From Anaerolinea sp. (GTDB lineage: Bacteria > Chloroflexota > Limnocylindria > Limnocylindrales > CSP1-4): a stretch of DNA of 64,000 nucleotides. The position numbers were made by a program, and so were the translations under genes. Positions 1 through 10,200 of this stretch are shown piece after piece (positions within the stretch are counted from its first letter, which is position 1; each line of letters opens with the position of its first letter). Below the pieces are notes generated by a model. It was not told the DNA's origin. It searched no databases and was given only the letters and a program-made list of their open reading frames with translations. Location: the NCBI GenBank assembly GCA_013822395.1, contig PNKK01000002.1, forward strand, positions 1-64,000, written 5' to 3'.

Positions 1-605
1 GCAGAGCGCCGGCGCCGACTCGGATCGGTGCCCTTGACAGTGCCCGGGTCCGAATGTGGTCGGTGCAGCGCCGGGCGTTCTCCCCTGGACAACCAACGCT
101 CGAAATCGGGGTTCACTCGACGCCGACGCGCGCCCGACCGAGTTCGCGGACCGGGCGCGGACCCCGGCGGCCGGCCGGATTCGGCCGCTCTGTTGTCCGG
201 ACGAGAACGATCCTGGAGGCCCGCTGGACCGACCGGCCGGATTCGGCCGCTCTGTTGTCCGGACGAGAACGATCCTGGAGGCCCGCTGGACCGGCCGGCC
301 GGATTCGGCCGCTCTGTTGTCCGGACGAGAACGATCCTGGAGGCCCGCTGGACCGACCGGCCGGATTCGGCCCCGACTCCATCGGCTGACCGTGGTCAAG
401 GCGTGTCAAGGCGCCGCACCGGTGCCGCTCGAGATGCCTTGACAGGGTGTCGATCGGTTGCTTCTCATCGGCTCGTGCGGGACGAGGATCTCAGGCGGGC
501 GTACGAGCGGGGCGCGGCGGTCGCACCTCCCTGCTGGCGGTCGGTTCACGACCTTTGCCGGCTCCTCTCGCCGGGCGGCCGCTGCTCCGCCGCCCGACCA
601 TCGCG
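1..605. other. gene-free left edge of the window
   Basis: I find no convincing gene in these 605 bases. Open frames exist on both strands but are short of recognisable motifs, and several run through the 62-bp tandem repeat in different frames, as expected of GC-rich noncoding DNA. The only clear structure is the repeat at 171-372. The stretch lies downstream of the minus-strand GT87-like gene. Confidence 0.6.
171..372. repeat. 62-bp tandem repeat, about 3.3 copies
   Basis: Copies begin at 171, 233, 295 and (partial) 357. Each opens with CCGGCCGGATTCGG and continues through TCTGTTGTCCGGACGAG. The three full copies are nearly identical, differing at about the last two bases of a unit. The 62-bp period is not a multiple of three, so this is not a coding repeat. 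There are no unique spacers, which excludes a CRISPR array. The high identity suggests recent expansion. Confidence 0.9.
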
Positions 606-1496
606 TCACGCGGGCAGGCCCAGGCTGCGCCGGAGTCGGAGTCGCAGGGCGCGCCGCGATCTGAGCATCTCGGCAATGTTGGCTCGGATCCGCGACCAGG
701 ACATCCGGCGAATCCACGCCAGGTCGTCGATGTGGAGGTACCACCAGGGAACGGCGGCCCACAGGAAGACGAGGTAGTCGAGGCGGACGCCCTGTCGAGC
801 CGGCCAGACGCTGAACAGGACGTGGAGCTGGGCGATCGTCAGCGGCAGCAGGACCAGCGACAGCACCGCTGAGACCGCCAGGCCGATGAGGCCATACAGC
901 CGTCCGCGGGGCGCCAGGACGATGAAGAACACGACGGGTAGCCACTTCATCCACGTGGCCAGAGCCCACAGGATGCCGGCCACGGCGGGGACGCTGAACT
1001 GGGCGACCCAGAGCGCCAGGATGAGCAGCAGGTTGACGTTGCCGGTGTCGAGATTCACGGCGATCGGCAGCGACAGCGCGGCCAGCACGAGCGACGATCC
1101 GAGGGGATGGCGTCGGTACGCCCAGTGGTACGAGACGAGCAGGAGCAGGATCGTCCCGCCCCGCCAGACGAACCAGGCGACGTCCCATGGAAGGAGTGCC
1201 CAGGGGACGAACAGGGGCAACATCCAGGACGGATAGACATAGAGCAGGTACGGACCGGACGTGTCGTACGGGTTCCCGCCGGCGAGCCAGATCCGGGCGG
1301 CCGCCCAGTAGGTCTGCGCATCGACACCGCCGGCGTCGCCGCGCGCGAAGAGGAGGATCGTGATCAGGGCGATCGATGCCGAGGTGATGACGACAGCGGC
1401 GATCCGTCGCGGGTCTCGCAGATGCAACGCCTCACGATGCAGCGCCCGCCAAAGGGCGTCGCGCCCGGAGCGACTCGCGGACTCAGGGGGTGACAT
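606..1496 (-). CDS. GT87-like (DUF2029) polyprenol-phosphate-sugar glycosyltransferase, membrane protein
   Basis: The product is about 296 residues of mostly hydrophobic segments: a membrane helix near residues 33-52, the luminal-loop signature GGNPYD near 75-80, then repeated helices through residue 240, and a basic C-terminal tail. The layout of one helix, an acidic or aromatic loop with a GGNPY motif, then many helices matches GT87/DUF2029 polytopic glycosyltransferases, which use lipid-linked sugars such as polyprenyl-phosphomannose for envelope glycans. At 296 residues it is shorter than the usual 380-450, so it may be a minimal or C-terminally shortened member. ATG 1496 directly follows an in-frame GTG at 1499, and the start overlaps the end of a decayed upstream frame (1483-1945). 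Donor and acceptor cannot be told from sequence. Confidence 0.7.
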   Translation of the reverse strand: MSPPESASRSGRDALWRALHREALHLRDPRRIAAVVITSASIALITILLFARGDAGGVDAQTYWAAARIWLAGGNPYDTSGPYLLYVYPSWMLPLFVPWALLPWDVAWFVWRGGTILLLLVSYHWAYRRHPLGSSLVLAALSLPIAVNLDTGNVNLLLILALWVAQFSVPAVAGILWALATWMKWLPVVFFIVLAPRGRLYGLIGLAVSAVLSLVLLPLTIAQLHVLFSVWPARQGVRLDYLVFLWAAVPWWYLHIDDLAWIRRMSWSRIRANIAEMLRSRRALRLRLRRSLGLPA

Positions 1497-1945
1497 CACT
1501 GCGTCGCATTCCCCAGGCCCCCACGCTCAGTCTGCCGTTCAAGAGCAGGATCGAGACGAGGACCCTGCCGCTGGCCACGGCCGTCATCCAGGTGGCGATG
1601 GCGCACTCCACGCCGATGCCCCGTCCGGTCATGTTGTCCAGTGAAGCCAGAGCCGAGACGCCCGACCAGCAGGCAACCACCCAATCCCGGCTGGGTGAAA
1701 ACCCCTACTCGACCTCCGTCATGGGGTCGACATCGGCGCCCGGCCGCCGGCGATCGCAGATCGAACAGAGATCGACGGCGGGCCGCCGTCGGGGATGCCG
1801 TGAACAGCGTCGCCAGGCGATCGAACGATCCGTCCGACGCCCGGCGCGCGACGAGGGTGGCCGCGGCGAGTCCGGCGAGTGACATGAACGTGGACTGGGA
1901 GAAGGAAGCCACCGGCTGGTACCGGCACCGTGACAAGTTTCGCAT
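1483..1945 (-). pseudogene. possible frameshifted remnant of a membrane protein
   Basis: Two minus-strand frames look protein-like in succession. One, near 1860-1945, encodes a hydrophobic stretch (FMSLAGLAAATLVARR). The other, at 1483-1680, encodes a second hydrophobic stretch (SGRVLVSILLLNGRL) and ends overlapping the start of the GT87-like gene by about 14 nt, as in translational coupling. Neither frame is open across the whole interval, so an ancestral gene interrupted by indels is the simplest reading. No family is recognised. Nothing recognisable lies between 1946 and 2118. This could also be chance open frame in GC-rich DNA. Confidence 0.3.
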
Positions 1946-2118
1946 GAGTCGGCGAACGCTGGGTTTGCCACGAGCGAGTCCTCGAACGACGGGCCCGCGG
2001 ACTCACCTCCAGACGACATCCGGAGTCTTGGACTCGACGCCGCGAGCCAGCGAATCGGTCGCCGGCGCGCCGCGCCTCAGCCGCTCGGCCGCCTCAATCG
2101 ACGCGGCCTTTCAGTCGC

Positions 2119-3513
2119 TCAGTAGTACCTGAGCGGGCTGACCCGGGTGCCACCGTTCCAGATCTCGCCGATCCAGACCTCGAAGTGAAGGTGGGGACCC
2201 GTGGAGTTGCCGGTCGAGCCGTTGCGTCCGATCTGTTGACCTCGGGCGACCGACTGTCCCGCAGCGACCGACACCCCGGCCATGTGGCTGTACGTCGTGT
2301 AGATCCCGGAGCCGTTGGCGATCCAGACCTGGTAGCCACCGCCGTTGTTCTTCCAGCCGGCGAAGATCACCTCACCCGCTGCCGCCGCCTGGATCTCGAC
2401 CCCGTAATCCGCGGCGATGTCGAGGCCGTAATGGCCGTAGATGAAGCCCCGGCTGATGTAGTTGCCACCGCCCACGACCGGCCAGACAAAAGCGCCACCG
2501 CTGTACGTTGACGGGCCGCCACTCGTGACCCTCGACCCACCGGTGCCCGACCCACCGCTGCCCGACGAGCGCGTCGGCGGTGCCGGCTTCGGCGTTGGGA
2601 TCGCCGCGCCCACCGCGTCTGGGAGAATCAGTGTCTGCCCGATGATGAGGGTCGGGTCGTTGAGCTGGTTCAGCTCGACGATCTGGGCCGCGTCAACGTT
2701 GTTCGCGGCAGCGAGCGAGTCGAGCGTATCGCCGGCCTTCACCGTGACGACGAGACCGTTCACGGGCGGGATCACCAGCCTCTGGCCGACCCGGAGGTCG
2801 TCCTTGGAGGTGAGCTTGTTCGCCCACCACACGGTCATCATCGAGACGCCGTAGCGGCTGGCGATGCCGGTCAGCGTATCGCCCGACTGGACCGTGTAGG
2901 TCCGGAGAAGGTCCTTGCCGTCCTGGACTGTGGTGTTGACGGCGACCGGCTTGTAGATCGTGCCGTCGTCGGCAATGCTTTCCTGGGGCGTGGCGGCGTC
3001 AGCTGCGGCTGCCGCCTTCTCGCCGGGGCCGCCGATGGGCGCGGCGACGTCTCCGGCGGGGGCATCCGCGCCGGCGGCGGGGGCATTCGCGCCGGGGCCG
3101 CCGATGAGCCCGGCGACCTCCATCCGGTCGAGCTGGTCGACGGCGCTTGATTCGCCGCCGACCGCGATCCGCGGTCCCGTGCCCGAGCCATCGGTGTTGC
3201 CGACGGGCCGCGCGGCGGTGGGCTGGAGGCTCACGACCGACGCTCCGAGGACGACGAGTGCGGCGACGATGGGGAGAATCCGCTCCGAGGCGAGCCGGAC
3301 GATCAGGCTGCGCCGGAGGGTGACGGGAAGCGGCCGGCGGCTGGGCCGCAGCGTGATATGGGCGACGTGAGCGAGCACCGTCAATCGCGCCACGAGTCCC
3401 CGCGCCGCGCCGACGGATCGGCGGTGGAAGCGGGTGGCTCGCCGGGATCGCGCGCTCTTGGTCGGGCGGAGGCGCGCCAGAGCGCGCAACGCGCCGGCCG
3501 GGGCGTTCAGCAA
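2119..3513 (-). CDS. M23 family endopeptidase with two LysM domains
   Basis: Likely a cell-envelope peptidoglycan endopeptidase. In the 464-residue form a basic N-terminus is followed by one membrane helix (about 79-96, ILPIVAALVVLGASVVSL), an Ala/Gly/Pro-rich linker, LysM 1 (about 204-250, YTVQSGDTL), LysM 2 (about 254-298, VTVKAGDTL), a Ser/Gly linker and a C-terminal M23 (lysostaphin-type) domain. The zinc ligands are visible: H361 and D365 in HYGLD, and HLHFE at 441-445, with a further conserved His in TYSH. Start: the open frame extends to an ATG at 3687, but that extension crosses a 10-bp hairpin at 3625-3650 and looks noncoding. TTG 3513 has AGGAGA 6 nt upstream and is preferred. LysM modules should hold the enzyme on the glycan. 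Confidence 0.85.
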   Translation of the reverse strand: MLNAPAGALRALARLRPTKSARSRRATRFHRRSVGAARGLVARLTVLAHVAHITLRPSRRPLPVTLRRSLIVRLASERILPIVAALVVLGASVVSLQPTAARPVGNTDGSGTGPRIAVGGESSAVDQLDRMEVAGLIGGPGANAPAAGADAPAGDVAAPIGGPGEKAAAAADAATPQESIADDGTIYKPVAVNTTVQDGKDLLRTYTVQSGDTLTGIASRYGVSMMTVWWANKLTSKDDLRVGQRLVIPPVNGLVVTVKAGDTLDSLAAANNVDAAQIVELNQLNDPTLIIGQTLILPDAVGAAIPTPKPAPPTRSSGSGGSGTGGSRVTSGGPSTYSGGAFVWPVVGGGNYISRGFIYGHYGLDIAADYGVEIQAAAAGEVIFAGWKNNGGGYQVWIANGSGIYTTYSHMAGVSVAAGQSVARGQQIGRNGSTGNSTGPHLHFEVWIGEIWNGGTRVSPLRYY

Positions 3514-3624
3514 TACGGTCTCCTGCGGGGGCGGTCCGAGGCGCGCGGGGGATGACGCGGGATTGGGGGGGGTGGACCGTCCGGGGGTCGCGATTCTTGA
3601 GCTGGGGGTCTCGTGCTTCGCGGC

Positions 3625-3650
3625 CGAAGCCCGCTCCTCCGCGGGCTTCG
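3625..3650. terminator. perfect 10-bp hairpin downstream of rho
   Basis: The arms CGAAGCCCGC and GCGGGCTTCG enclose a 6-nt loop. It sits 75 nt past the rho stop codon, between rho and the M23 gene, both on the minus strand. There is no T tract on either strand, so it is a terminator-like hairpin or RNA 3' end rather than a classic intrinsic terminator. Confidence 0.5.
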
Positions 3651-3725
3651 ACGTCGGGGGGACCTTACCATGCACCCGTCGGGGCATGCAAACGTCCGGA
3701 CGGGCCCGGGAAACCGATTCTCAGC

Positions 3726-5102
3726 CTACTGGTCGAGGCTCTTGGTCAGCCCGGCCAGGAACTGGGCGTTCGTCTCCGTCTTCGCCAGCCGGTTCAGGAG
3801 GAGCTCGATGCCCTCGTTCGTGCCGACTGCGGACAGCATCCGGCGCATCGTCCAGACCATCTTGAGGGTCGGCTCCTCGAGGAGGAGCTCCTCGCGCCGC
3901 GTGCCGGACCGCATGACGTCGATGGCCGGGAAGATCCGCTTCTCGCCGAGCTTCCGGTCGAGGATGAGCTCCGAGTTGCCGGTCCCCTTGAACTCCTCGT
4001 AGATCACGTCGTCCATGCGGGAGCCGGTGTCGATGAGGCACGTGCCGATGATCGTGAGGCTGCCGCCCTCCTCGATCTTCCGGGCGGCTCCGAAGAACCG
4101 CTTGGGCGGGTACAGGGCGATCGGGTCGATTCCGCCCGACAGCGTCCGTCCGGACGGCGGCAGCGCGAGGTTGTACGCCCGCGCGAGGCGGGTGATCGAA
4201 TCCAGCAGGATCACGACGTCCCGACCGGTCTCAACCTGGCGCTTCGCGATCTCGAGCGCCATCTCGGCGACATGGGTGTGGTTCTCGGTCGGCTCGTCGA
4301 AGGTCGAGCTGATGACCTCACCCTTGACGCTCCGGCGCATGTCCGTGACCTCCTCCGGCCGCTCGCCGATGAGGGCGACCATCAGGAGGATCTCGGGGTA
4401 GTTCGCGGTGATCCCGTTGGCGATGTTCTTCAGAAGCATCGTCTTGCCGGCCTTCGGCGGGCTGACGATGAGCGCTCGCTGGCCCTTGCCGATCGGGTTG
4501 ACGAGGTTGACCAGGCGCTGGCTGAGGTTCTTCGGGTCGCTCTCGAGGTTGATCAGCTCGTTCGGATGAACCGGCGTCAGGTCGCCGAACATCGGCCGGC
4601 GCCGGGCCGTCTCGATGTCCACACCGTTGACCGAGTCGACCCGAAGGAGGCCCCAGTACTTCTCCTGCTCGCGCGGGGCCCGGACGGCTCCCGAGACGCG
4701 GTCCCCGATGCGGAGCGCGAAGCGCCGGACCTGGCTGGACGAGACATAGACGTCATCCGGGCTGGGCAGGAGACCGTGCCGGCGCATGAAGCCGTAGCCC
4801 TCGTCGACGATGTCCAGGATCCCGGTCGCGTAGGCGTGCCCGGCGCGCTCGGTCTGGGCCTGCAGGATCCGATCCACCAGGTCGTCCCTGCGGTCTTCCG
4901 AACGCGTGTCCATCGCGAGGTCGCGCCCGACCTGCCGCAGCTCCGCGATGCTCATCTCGAGGAGGTCGGAGACGTCGAGATCATTCCGCTCGCGGGCGGC
5001 CTCGAGCTCCTGCAGCTCCTCGAACTCGCTCACCGGGGCGCGACCCACAGGATTGCGTCGACGAGGTCGTCGATTACGGGACCGCTGATCTGGACCAGGC
5101 AT
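3726..5102 (-). CDS. rho: transcription termination factor Rho
   Basis: RNA-dependent ATPase/translocase that ends transcription. The 458-residue frame has the Rho_N helix-extension motif (MSIAELRQVGRDL near 50-62), the cold-shock-type primary RNA-binding fold with YGFMRR near 103-108, the P-loop PPKAGKT at 215-221, Walker B/Arg-finger segments (VVILLDSITRLARAYN, then GGIDPIALYPPKRFFGAARK) and the R-loop region. Length is normal. Start: ATG 5102 has AGGTGG about 10 nt upstream. GTG 5033 would give a more usual N-terminus beginning SEFEELQELE and is the main alternative. It stands alone, divergent from ubiE and followed by a hairpin. Confidence 0.97.
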   Translation of the reverse strand: MPGPDQRSRNRRPRRRNPVGRAPVSEFEELQELEAARERNDLDVSDLLEMSIAELRQVGRDLAMDTRSEDRRDDLVDRILQAQTERAGHAYATGILDIVDEGYGFMRRHGLLPSPDDVYVSSSQVRRFALRIGDRVSGAVRAPREQEKYWGLLRVDSVNGVDIETARRRPMFGDLTPVHPNELINLESDPKNLSQRLVNLVNPIGKGQRALIVSPPKAGKTMLLKNIANGITANYPEILLMVALIGERPEEVTDMRRSVKGEVISSTFDEPTENHTHVAEMALEIAKRQVETGRDVVILLDSITRLARAYNLALPPSGRTLSGGIDPIALYPPKRFFGAARKIEEGGSLTIIGTCLIDTGSRMDDVIYEEFKGTGNSELILDRKLGEKRIFPAIDVMRSGTRREELLLEEPTLKMVWTMRRMLSAVGTNEGIELLLNRLAKTETNAQFLAGLTKSLDQ

Positions 5103-5498
5103 CGAGGAAGGGCCACCTGCACATGCGAGGAGGGATTCGACCGCGCGGGAAGTGTCCGCGGCGCGGACGGGTGGGGAATGACGGGAGTATGGACCCGGCC
5201 CGACGGGTCGTCAACCATCCGGTGGCACCATCCGGTGGCATCGGTGTCCGGTGGCATCGGGTCCGCATCCCAACGTCTGTGCTGGATCGGCCTCGAGCGA
5301 TGTTGTCCGGTGGCGGAAAACGAGCGCCGCGACGGCAGCATGAGGCGGGCGACGTCGCCCACCGGGCCCCGGTGTGCGGCACAGAGAATGGAATGCTTCC
5401 GGCCGGCGGGTAGCATCGCCTGCCAGGATGATCAGCCTCGACGACTGGCCCCTGTTCGAACCGGCGCCCGCTGGCATCGGGTAGCATCGCCTGCCAGG
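5103..5498. other. rho-ubiE divergent intergenic region
   Basis: 396 bp with no gene. It must contain the promoters of both divergent genes. Near 5216-5262 there are irregular copies of TCCGGTGGCAT. At 5407-5437 and 5478-5508 lies an exact 31-bp direct repeat (listed separately). A TTCGAACC string at 5453 resembles a tRNA T-loop, but no tRNA stem pairs around it. Confidence 0.6.
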
Positions 5499-5508
5499 AT
5501 GATCAGCC
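5407..5508 (+). repeat. 31-bp direct repeat spanning the ubiE -10 and start codon
   Basis: The same 31 bases occur at 5407-5437 and 5478-5508, 71 bp apart. Each copy contains TAGCAT (a good -10 hexamer, at 5411 and 5482) and then AGGATGATCAGCC. In the second copy the ATG is the ubiE start at 5499. The first copy therefore carries a duplicated -10 and a decoy ATG. This looks like a tandem duplication of the 5' end of the gene and may give tandem promoters. Confidence 0.85.
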
Positions 5509-6263
5509 CAGGGCGCTCCCGCGATCCTTCCACCGCCACCCCTTCGGGCGAGGCGACCGAGCGCGGCAACGCGGCGTCCAGCCACGATGTCGGGGCAATG
5601 TTCGATCGAATCGCGCCCGTGTACGACGGGATGAACGCGATCATCTCAGGCTTCCAGGAGCCGCGCTGGCGGCGGCGCGCGATCGCGGCCACCAGGCTGG
5701 GCCCGGGAATGGCAGCGATCGACATCGCGACCGGCACGGGCAAGCTCGCCGGCGGTCTGGCAGACCGGGTGGGGCCGTTTGGGCGGGTCGTGGGGGTCGA
5801 TGTCTCGGCGGGAATGATCGAGCGGGCCCAGAAGGCGGGGGCGGACGCGCCCTGGCTCGAGTTCGTCGTCGGCGACGCGATGACCCTGCCCGCCGACGAC
5901 GGGGCGTTCGATGCCGCAACGATCGCGTTCGGGATGCGGAACCTCCCCGACTACGAGCGCGGGTTCGCGGAGATGGCGCGGGTCGTTCGACCGGGCGGCC
6001 GCGTCGTCTGCCTGGAGATCGCCCGGCCGCGGTCACTCGCGGGCCGGCTGGGGCGTGTCTGGTTCGAGCGGGCGGTGCCGCTCATCGGACGTCTGGTCGG
6101 ACAGGCGGAGGCGTACCGCTACCTCGTGGCAAGTGTCCGCGCCTACCCGCCTCCGGATGAGATCGCGACGATCATGCGTCGTGCCGGGTTGTCCAACGTC
6201 TCTTGGGTGCCGCTTTCCCTGGGAATGGTCACGCTCCACGTGGGCGTGCGGCCGCTGGCGTAG
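5499..6263 (+). CDS. ubiE: UbiE/MenG-type quinone C-methyltransferase (demethylmenaquinone methyltransferase)
   Basis: SAM-dependent methyltransferase for the last ring methylation in menaquinone (or ubiquinone) synthesis. In the 254-residue product FDRIAPVYDGMN near 35-46 is the UbiE/COQ5 signature. SAM motif I is AIDIATGTGKLA (73-84), followed by VVGVDVSAGM, a GDAMTLPADDGAFD segment, and the second family signature AFGMRNLPDYERGFAEMARV. The C-terminus (YRYLVASVRAYPPPDEI) is also typical. The first 28 residues are variable and may be overcalled. The -10 TAGCAT lies 11 nt before the ATG, so the leader is only a few nucleotides. No other quinone gene is adjacent. Confidence 0.93.
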   Translation: MISPGRSRDPSTATPSGEATERGNAASSHDVGAMFDRIAPVYDGMNAIISGFQEPRWRRRAIAATRLGPGMAAIDIATGTGKLAGGLADRVGPFGRVVGVDVSAGMIERAQKAGADAPWLEFVVGDAMTLPADDGAFDAATIAFGMRNLPDYERGFAEMARVVRPGGRVVCLEIARPRSLAGRLGRVWFERAVPLIGRLVGQAEAYRYLVASVRAYPPPDEIATIMRRAGLSNVSWVPLSLGMVTLHVGVRPLA

Positions 6264-6542
6264 GCGGCCGCTGGCGTAGGCGTCGCGCTCCGCCTCCCGC
6301 GTCGCGCTTCAGCTCCCGCGCCGCTCTTGCTCCGGCGCCGCGCTCCTATGGGACACACGCTTCGCATCAACGAGCGTGACGGGATACCGGAATCCCCAGG
6401 AATCCGCACGATCTCGAGGAGAGTCGAGCTCATTCGTGCCGAGAACGTGTCTCAGAGTGGCACGCCGAGCAGGCCCAGAGCGCGCTGGCACACCCGCCCG
6501 GGGACCGGATCGGCCCGCCGTCCTCGCCCGTCGGACGGTGGC
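6264..6542. other. ubiE-tal convergent intergenic region
   Basis: 279 bp between convergent genes. Just after the ubiE stop the sequence GGCGGCCGCTGGCGTAGGC partly repeats the ubiE 3' end, followed by a run of GCGCTCC/CTCCCGCG-like low-complexity sequence. I see no gene, hairpin with a T tract, or RNA. Confidence 0.5.
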
Positions 6543-7214
6543 TCAGCTCCTGCCGGCGACGGCGAGGGCCTCGCGGGCGGCCTCCCAGTCCTTCCGGAAC
6601 TGGATGATCCCCTTGTCCGTGAGCGGGTGATGGACCATCTGCTGGAAGACCTTGAACGGGAGGGTCGCGACGTGCGCCCCGGCCAGCGCGGAGTCCGTCA
6701 CGTGACGGGGATGCCGGATGGACGCGGCGAGGACCTCCGCGTCGAGCTCGTGGAAGCGGATGATGTCCGCGAGCTCGCGGATGACGATCATCCCCTCCTC
6801 GTTGACGTCGTCGAGCCGTCCGACGAACGGTGACAGAAGCGAGGCGCCGGCCTTCGCCGCAAGCAGGCCCTGGTTCGCACTGAAGATGAGCGTGCAGTTG
6901 GTGGAGATCCCCTCGGCCGCGAACCGGCTGATCGCCTCCAGGCCGGTCTCCGACATCGGGACCTTGACGACGATGTTGTCGGCAATCTTGGCGAAGTGGC
7001 GGCCCTCGGCCAGCATCCCCTCGACATCCTCGGCGACGACCTCGGCCGAGACCGGCCCGCTCGTGATCGTGCAGATCTCCGCGAGGACCTCGTCATAGGT
7101 CATGCCAGTGGTTTTCGCGAAGAGCGTCGGGTTCGTCGTGACGCCGTCGAGGACGCCCCAGCGGGCGACCGTCCGGATCTCGTCGAGGTCGGCGGTGTCG
7201 AGAAAGAGCTTCAT
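6543..7214 (-). CDS. tal: transaldolase, small TalC/MipB-type family
   Basis: Transfers a dihydroxyacetone unit between sugar phosphates in the non-oxidative pentose phosphate pathway. The product is 223 residues, the size of the short TalC/fructose-6-phosphate-aldolase family. It begins MKLFLDTADL, with TTNPTL near 27-32, the Schiff-base lysine in VVKVPMSE, and CTLIFSANQ. In SPFVGR a Phe stands where fructose-6-phosphate aldolases have Tyr (APYVNR in the E. coli enzyme), which favours transaldolase over F6P aldolase. ATG 7214 matches the family N-terminus. The longer open frame upstream only translates a duplicated segment. It complements tkt, rpiB, pgi and the gnd-zwf block elsewhere in the window. 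Confidence 0.93.
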   Translation of the reverse strand: MKLFLDTADLDEIRTVARWGVLDGVTTNPTLFAKTTGMTYDEVLAEICTITSGPVSAEVVAEDVEGMLAEGRHFAKIADNIVVKVPMSETGLEAISRFAAEGISTNCTLIFSANQGLLAAKAGASLLSPFVGRLDDVNEEGMIVIRELADIIRFHELDAEVLAASIRHPRHVTDSALAGAHVATLPFKVFQQMVHHPLTDKGIIQFRKDWEAAREALAVAGRS

Positions 7215-7215
7215 G

Positions 7216-7331
7216 GCGGTGCTCCAGTGCTCGAGGGGAGAGAAGGCATTGCTACGGGCGTGGATCGCAGGAACTGTCGCGGTCCTCTCGGCGGTGCTCC
7301 AGTGCTCGAGGGGCGAGAAGGCATTGCTACG
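7216..7331 (-). repeat. 42-bp direct repeat immediately upstream of tal
   Basis: Copies at 7216-7257 and 7290-7331 differ at one base and are 74 bp apart. On the minus strand each begins CCGTAGCAATGCC and ends GAGCACTGGAGCACCGCC. The proximal copy abuts the tal ATG. TAGCAA resembles the TAGCAT -10 seen at pyrG, ubiE and vapB. It is therefore another duplicated 5' region. Confidence 0.85.
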
Positions 7332-7356
7332 GCCACAGAGCCCGGCGCCGATCGGG

Positions 7357-9105
<1,749 letters not shown>

Positions 9106-9189
9106 CCGAATCCGGCGCCCCGACGCCAGGCCCCAGTCTCGATGCCGACGCCAGGCCCGAGCTTCGTCGTCCCGGCCCGTGTGGCGGTC

Positions 9190-9270
9190 CCGGATCCGTC
9201 GACGCCGAGGCTACGGGACTTCGGCGCATGCCGCTCAATGGATATCGTCGATCGTCTCGCAGATTGTGGG
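9190..9270 (-). pseudogene. decayed 3' fragment of a vapB-like antitoxin gene
   Basis: This segment is clearly homologous to the C-terminal part of the intact vapB at 31622-31846. On the plus strand GCCGAGGCTACGGGACTTCG matches GCCGAGGCTGCGGGGCTTCG near 31697, and the similarity continues into GTCGATCGTCTCGC versus GTCGATCGCCTCGC. On the minus strand it reads ERHAPKSRSLG against ERHAPKPRSLG in VapB. No ribbon-helix-helix N-terminus and no PIN partner remain. It lies over the 3' end of the HAD gene and the pyrG upstream region, evidence of a lost toxin-antitoxin module or of recombination between copies. Confidence 0.6.
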
Positions 9271-10098
9271 CAGATTGCCGGCCGGCCTCCCGGCCGGGGC
9301 CGGGGGGTCCCAGCGGCCCTCGCCCCAGGCCTCGGGGCCGCAGAAAAACGGCTTCGGCGTGGGCCGTGGCACGACCGGCGAAGCCGGGTCGGCGCGCCAT
9401 GCCTCGATGATCCCGGTGAGCCACGCCTCGACCTCGGCGAACTCCGTCCAGCGCCGGAACGGCCAGCCGTTCTCCGCACAGAGCCGGAGCAGCGCGTGCT
9501 TCGCGAACACGACGTCCGCATAGCCCGCCGCGTACCGGTCCGACTCCCCATCCCCGACGAAGACGACCGCCCGCCCGGCGGCCTGGTGGGCAAGCACCCG
9601 GATCCGCTTGCAGGTGCCGCACACGAAGCAGCGCGGATGGCCGTTCGGAAACGCGATCCGCGGCCGCTCTCCCGGCGGGAACGAAGTGTCCGCCGAGACA
9701 ACCGTCACATTCCCCGCGCCGAGCGTCTCGAGCGCAGCCGGGATGAAGAAGCCGAACCCGTCGCTCACGACCTCGACCGGGATGCCTTCCGCCTGCGCCC
9801 GACGCACGAACGGGGCGAACCCGGCGTCGTGTGGCTGAGCGGCGGCGAGCGCTCGGAGCGAATCCGGCGAGGCGGTGATCAGCCCAACCTCCCACTCCAT
9901 GAGCCGGCGCGAGCCGGACAGGCCGGCGTCGTACTCCGCGGCCCGGGCCTCCCATTCCTCGGTGACGAACTCCGCCATGAGCGCGTCGGAGACGTCCGTC
10001 TGGGCGACGGTTCCGTCGTAGTCCACGAGGATCGCGATCGGGGGCTGGTCCGGTCCAAGGGGTTGCGGCGGAGCGGCCGGGCCGAGCGGACGGGTCAT
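9235..10098 (-). CDS. MtnX-like HAD-IB phosphatase
   Basis: Soluble haloacid-dehalogenase phosphohydrolase of about 287 residues. Motif I is VDYDGT (nucleophile D26 and acid D28). Motif II is the Ser in VVSDGFGFF. Motif III is VGDGESD near 181-187. A Cys cluster (CFVCGTCK) follows GHP and recalls the substrate loop of MtnX, 2-hydroxy-3-keto-5-methylthiopentenyl-1-phosphate phosphatase, and related phosphoserine phosphatases. No other methionine-salvage gene is adjacent, so the substrate is uncertain. ATG 10098 is preferred to the in-frame GTG 9 nt earlier. The start region is duplicated (repeat 10088-10200). Confidence 0.8.
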   Translation of the reverse strand: MTRPLGPAAPPQPLGPDQPPIAILVDYDGTVAQTDVSDALMAEFVTEEWEARAAEYDAGLSGSRRLMEWEVGLITASPDSLRALAAAQPHDAGFAPFVRRAQAEGIPVEVVSDGFGFFIPAALETLGAGNVTVVSADTSFPPGERPRIAFPNGHPRCFVCGTCKRIRVLAHQAAGRAVVFVGDGESDRYAAGYADVVFAKHALLRLCAENGWPFRRWTEFAEVEAWLTGIIEAWRADPASPVVPRPTPKPFFCGPEAWGEGRWDPPAPAGRPAGNLPTICETIDDIH

Positions 10099-10200
10099 GG
10101 GGCTCACCAGGCCCGGAGCCGGCCGGCGGCGGAGCGGACGGGTCGAGCGGCCGGGTCGAGCGGACGGGTCATGGTGCCCACCAGGCCCGGAGCCGGCCAG
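10088..10200 (-). repeat. about 40-bp direct repeat covering the HAD gene start
   Basis: Near-identical copies at about 10088-10128 and 10162-10200 are 74 bp apart. On the minus strand each reads GGCCGGCTCCGGGCCTGGTG, then a few variable bases, then ATGACCCGTCCGCTCG. The segment duplicates the end of the upstream permease gene together with the start of the phosphatase gene, so the permease C-terminus RLRAW is also encoded a second time. Confidence 0.8.

Noticed and set aside
171..372. CRISPR-like array
   Set aside because: The repeats are contiguous 62-bp units without unique spacers, and no cas genes are nearby.
5440..5475. tRNA-like T-loop (GTTCGAACC)
   Set aside because: The flanking bases do not form a T stem, and no acceptor, D or anticodon arm can be drawn.
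3552..6263. A 903-codon plus-strand open frame
   Set aside because: Its first two thirds are antisense to rho and lack any family motif. Only the ubiE portion from 5499 is real.
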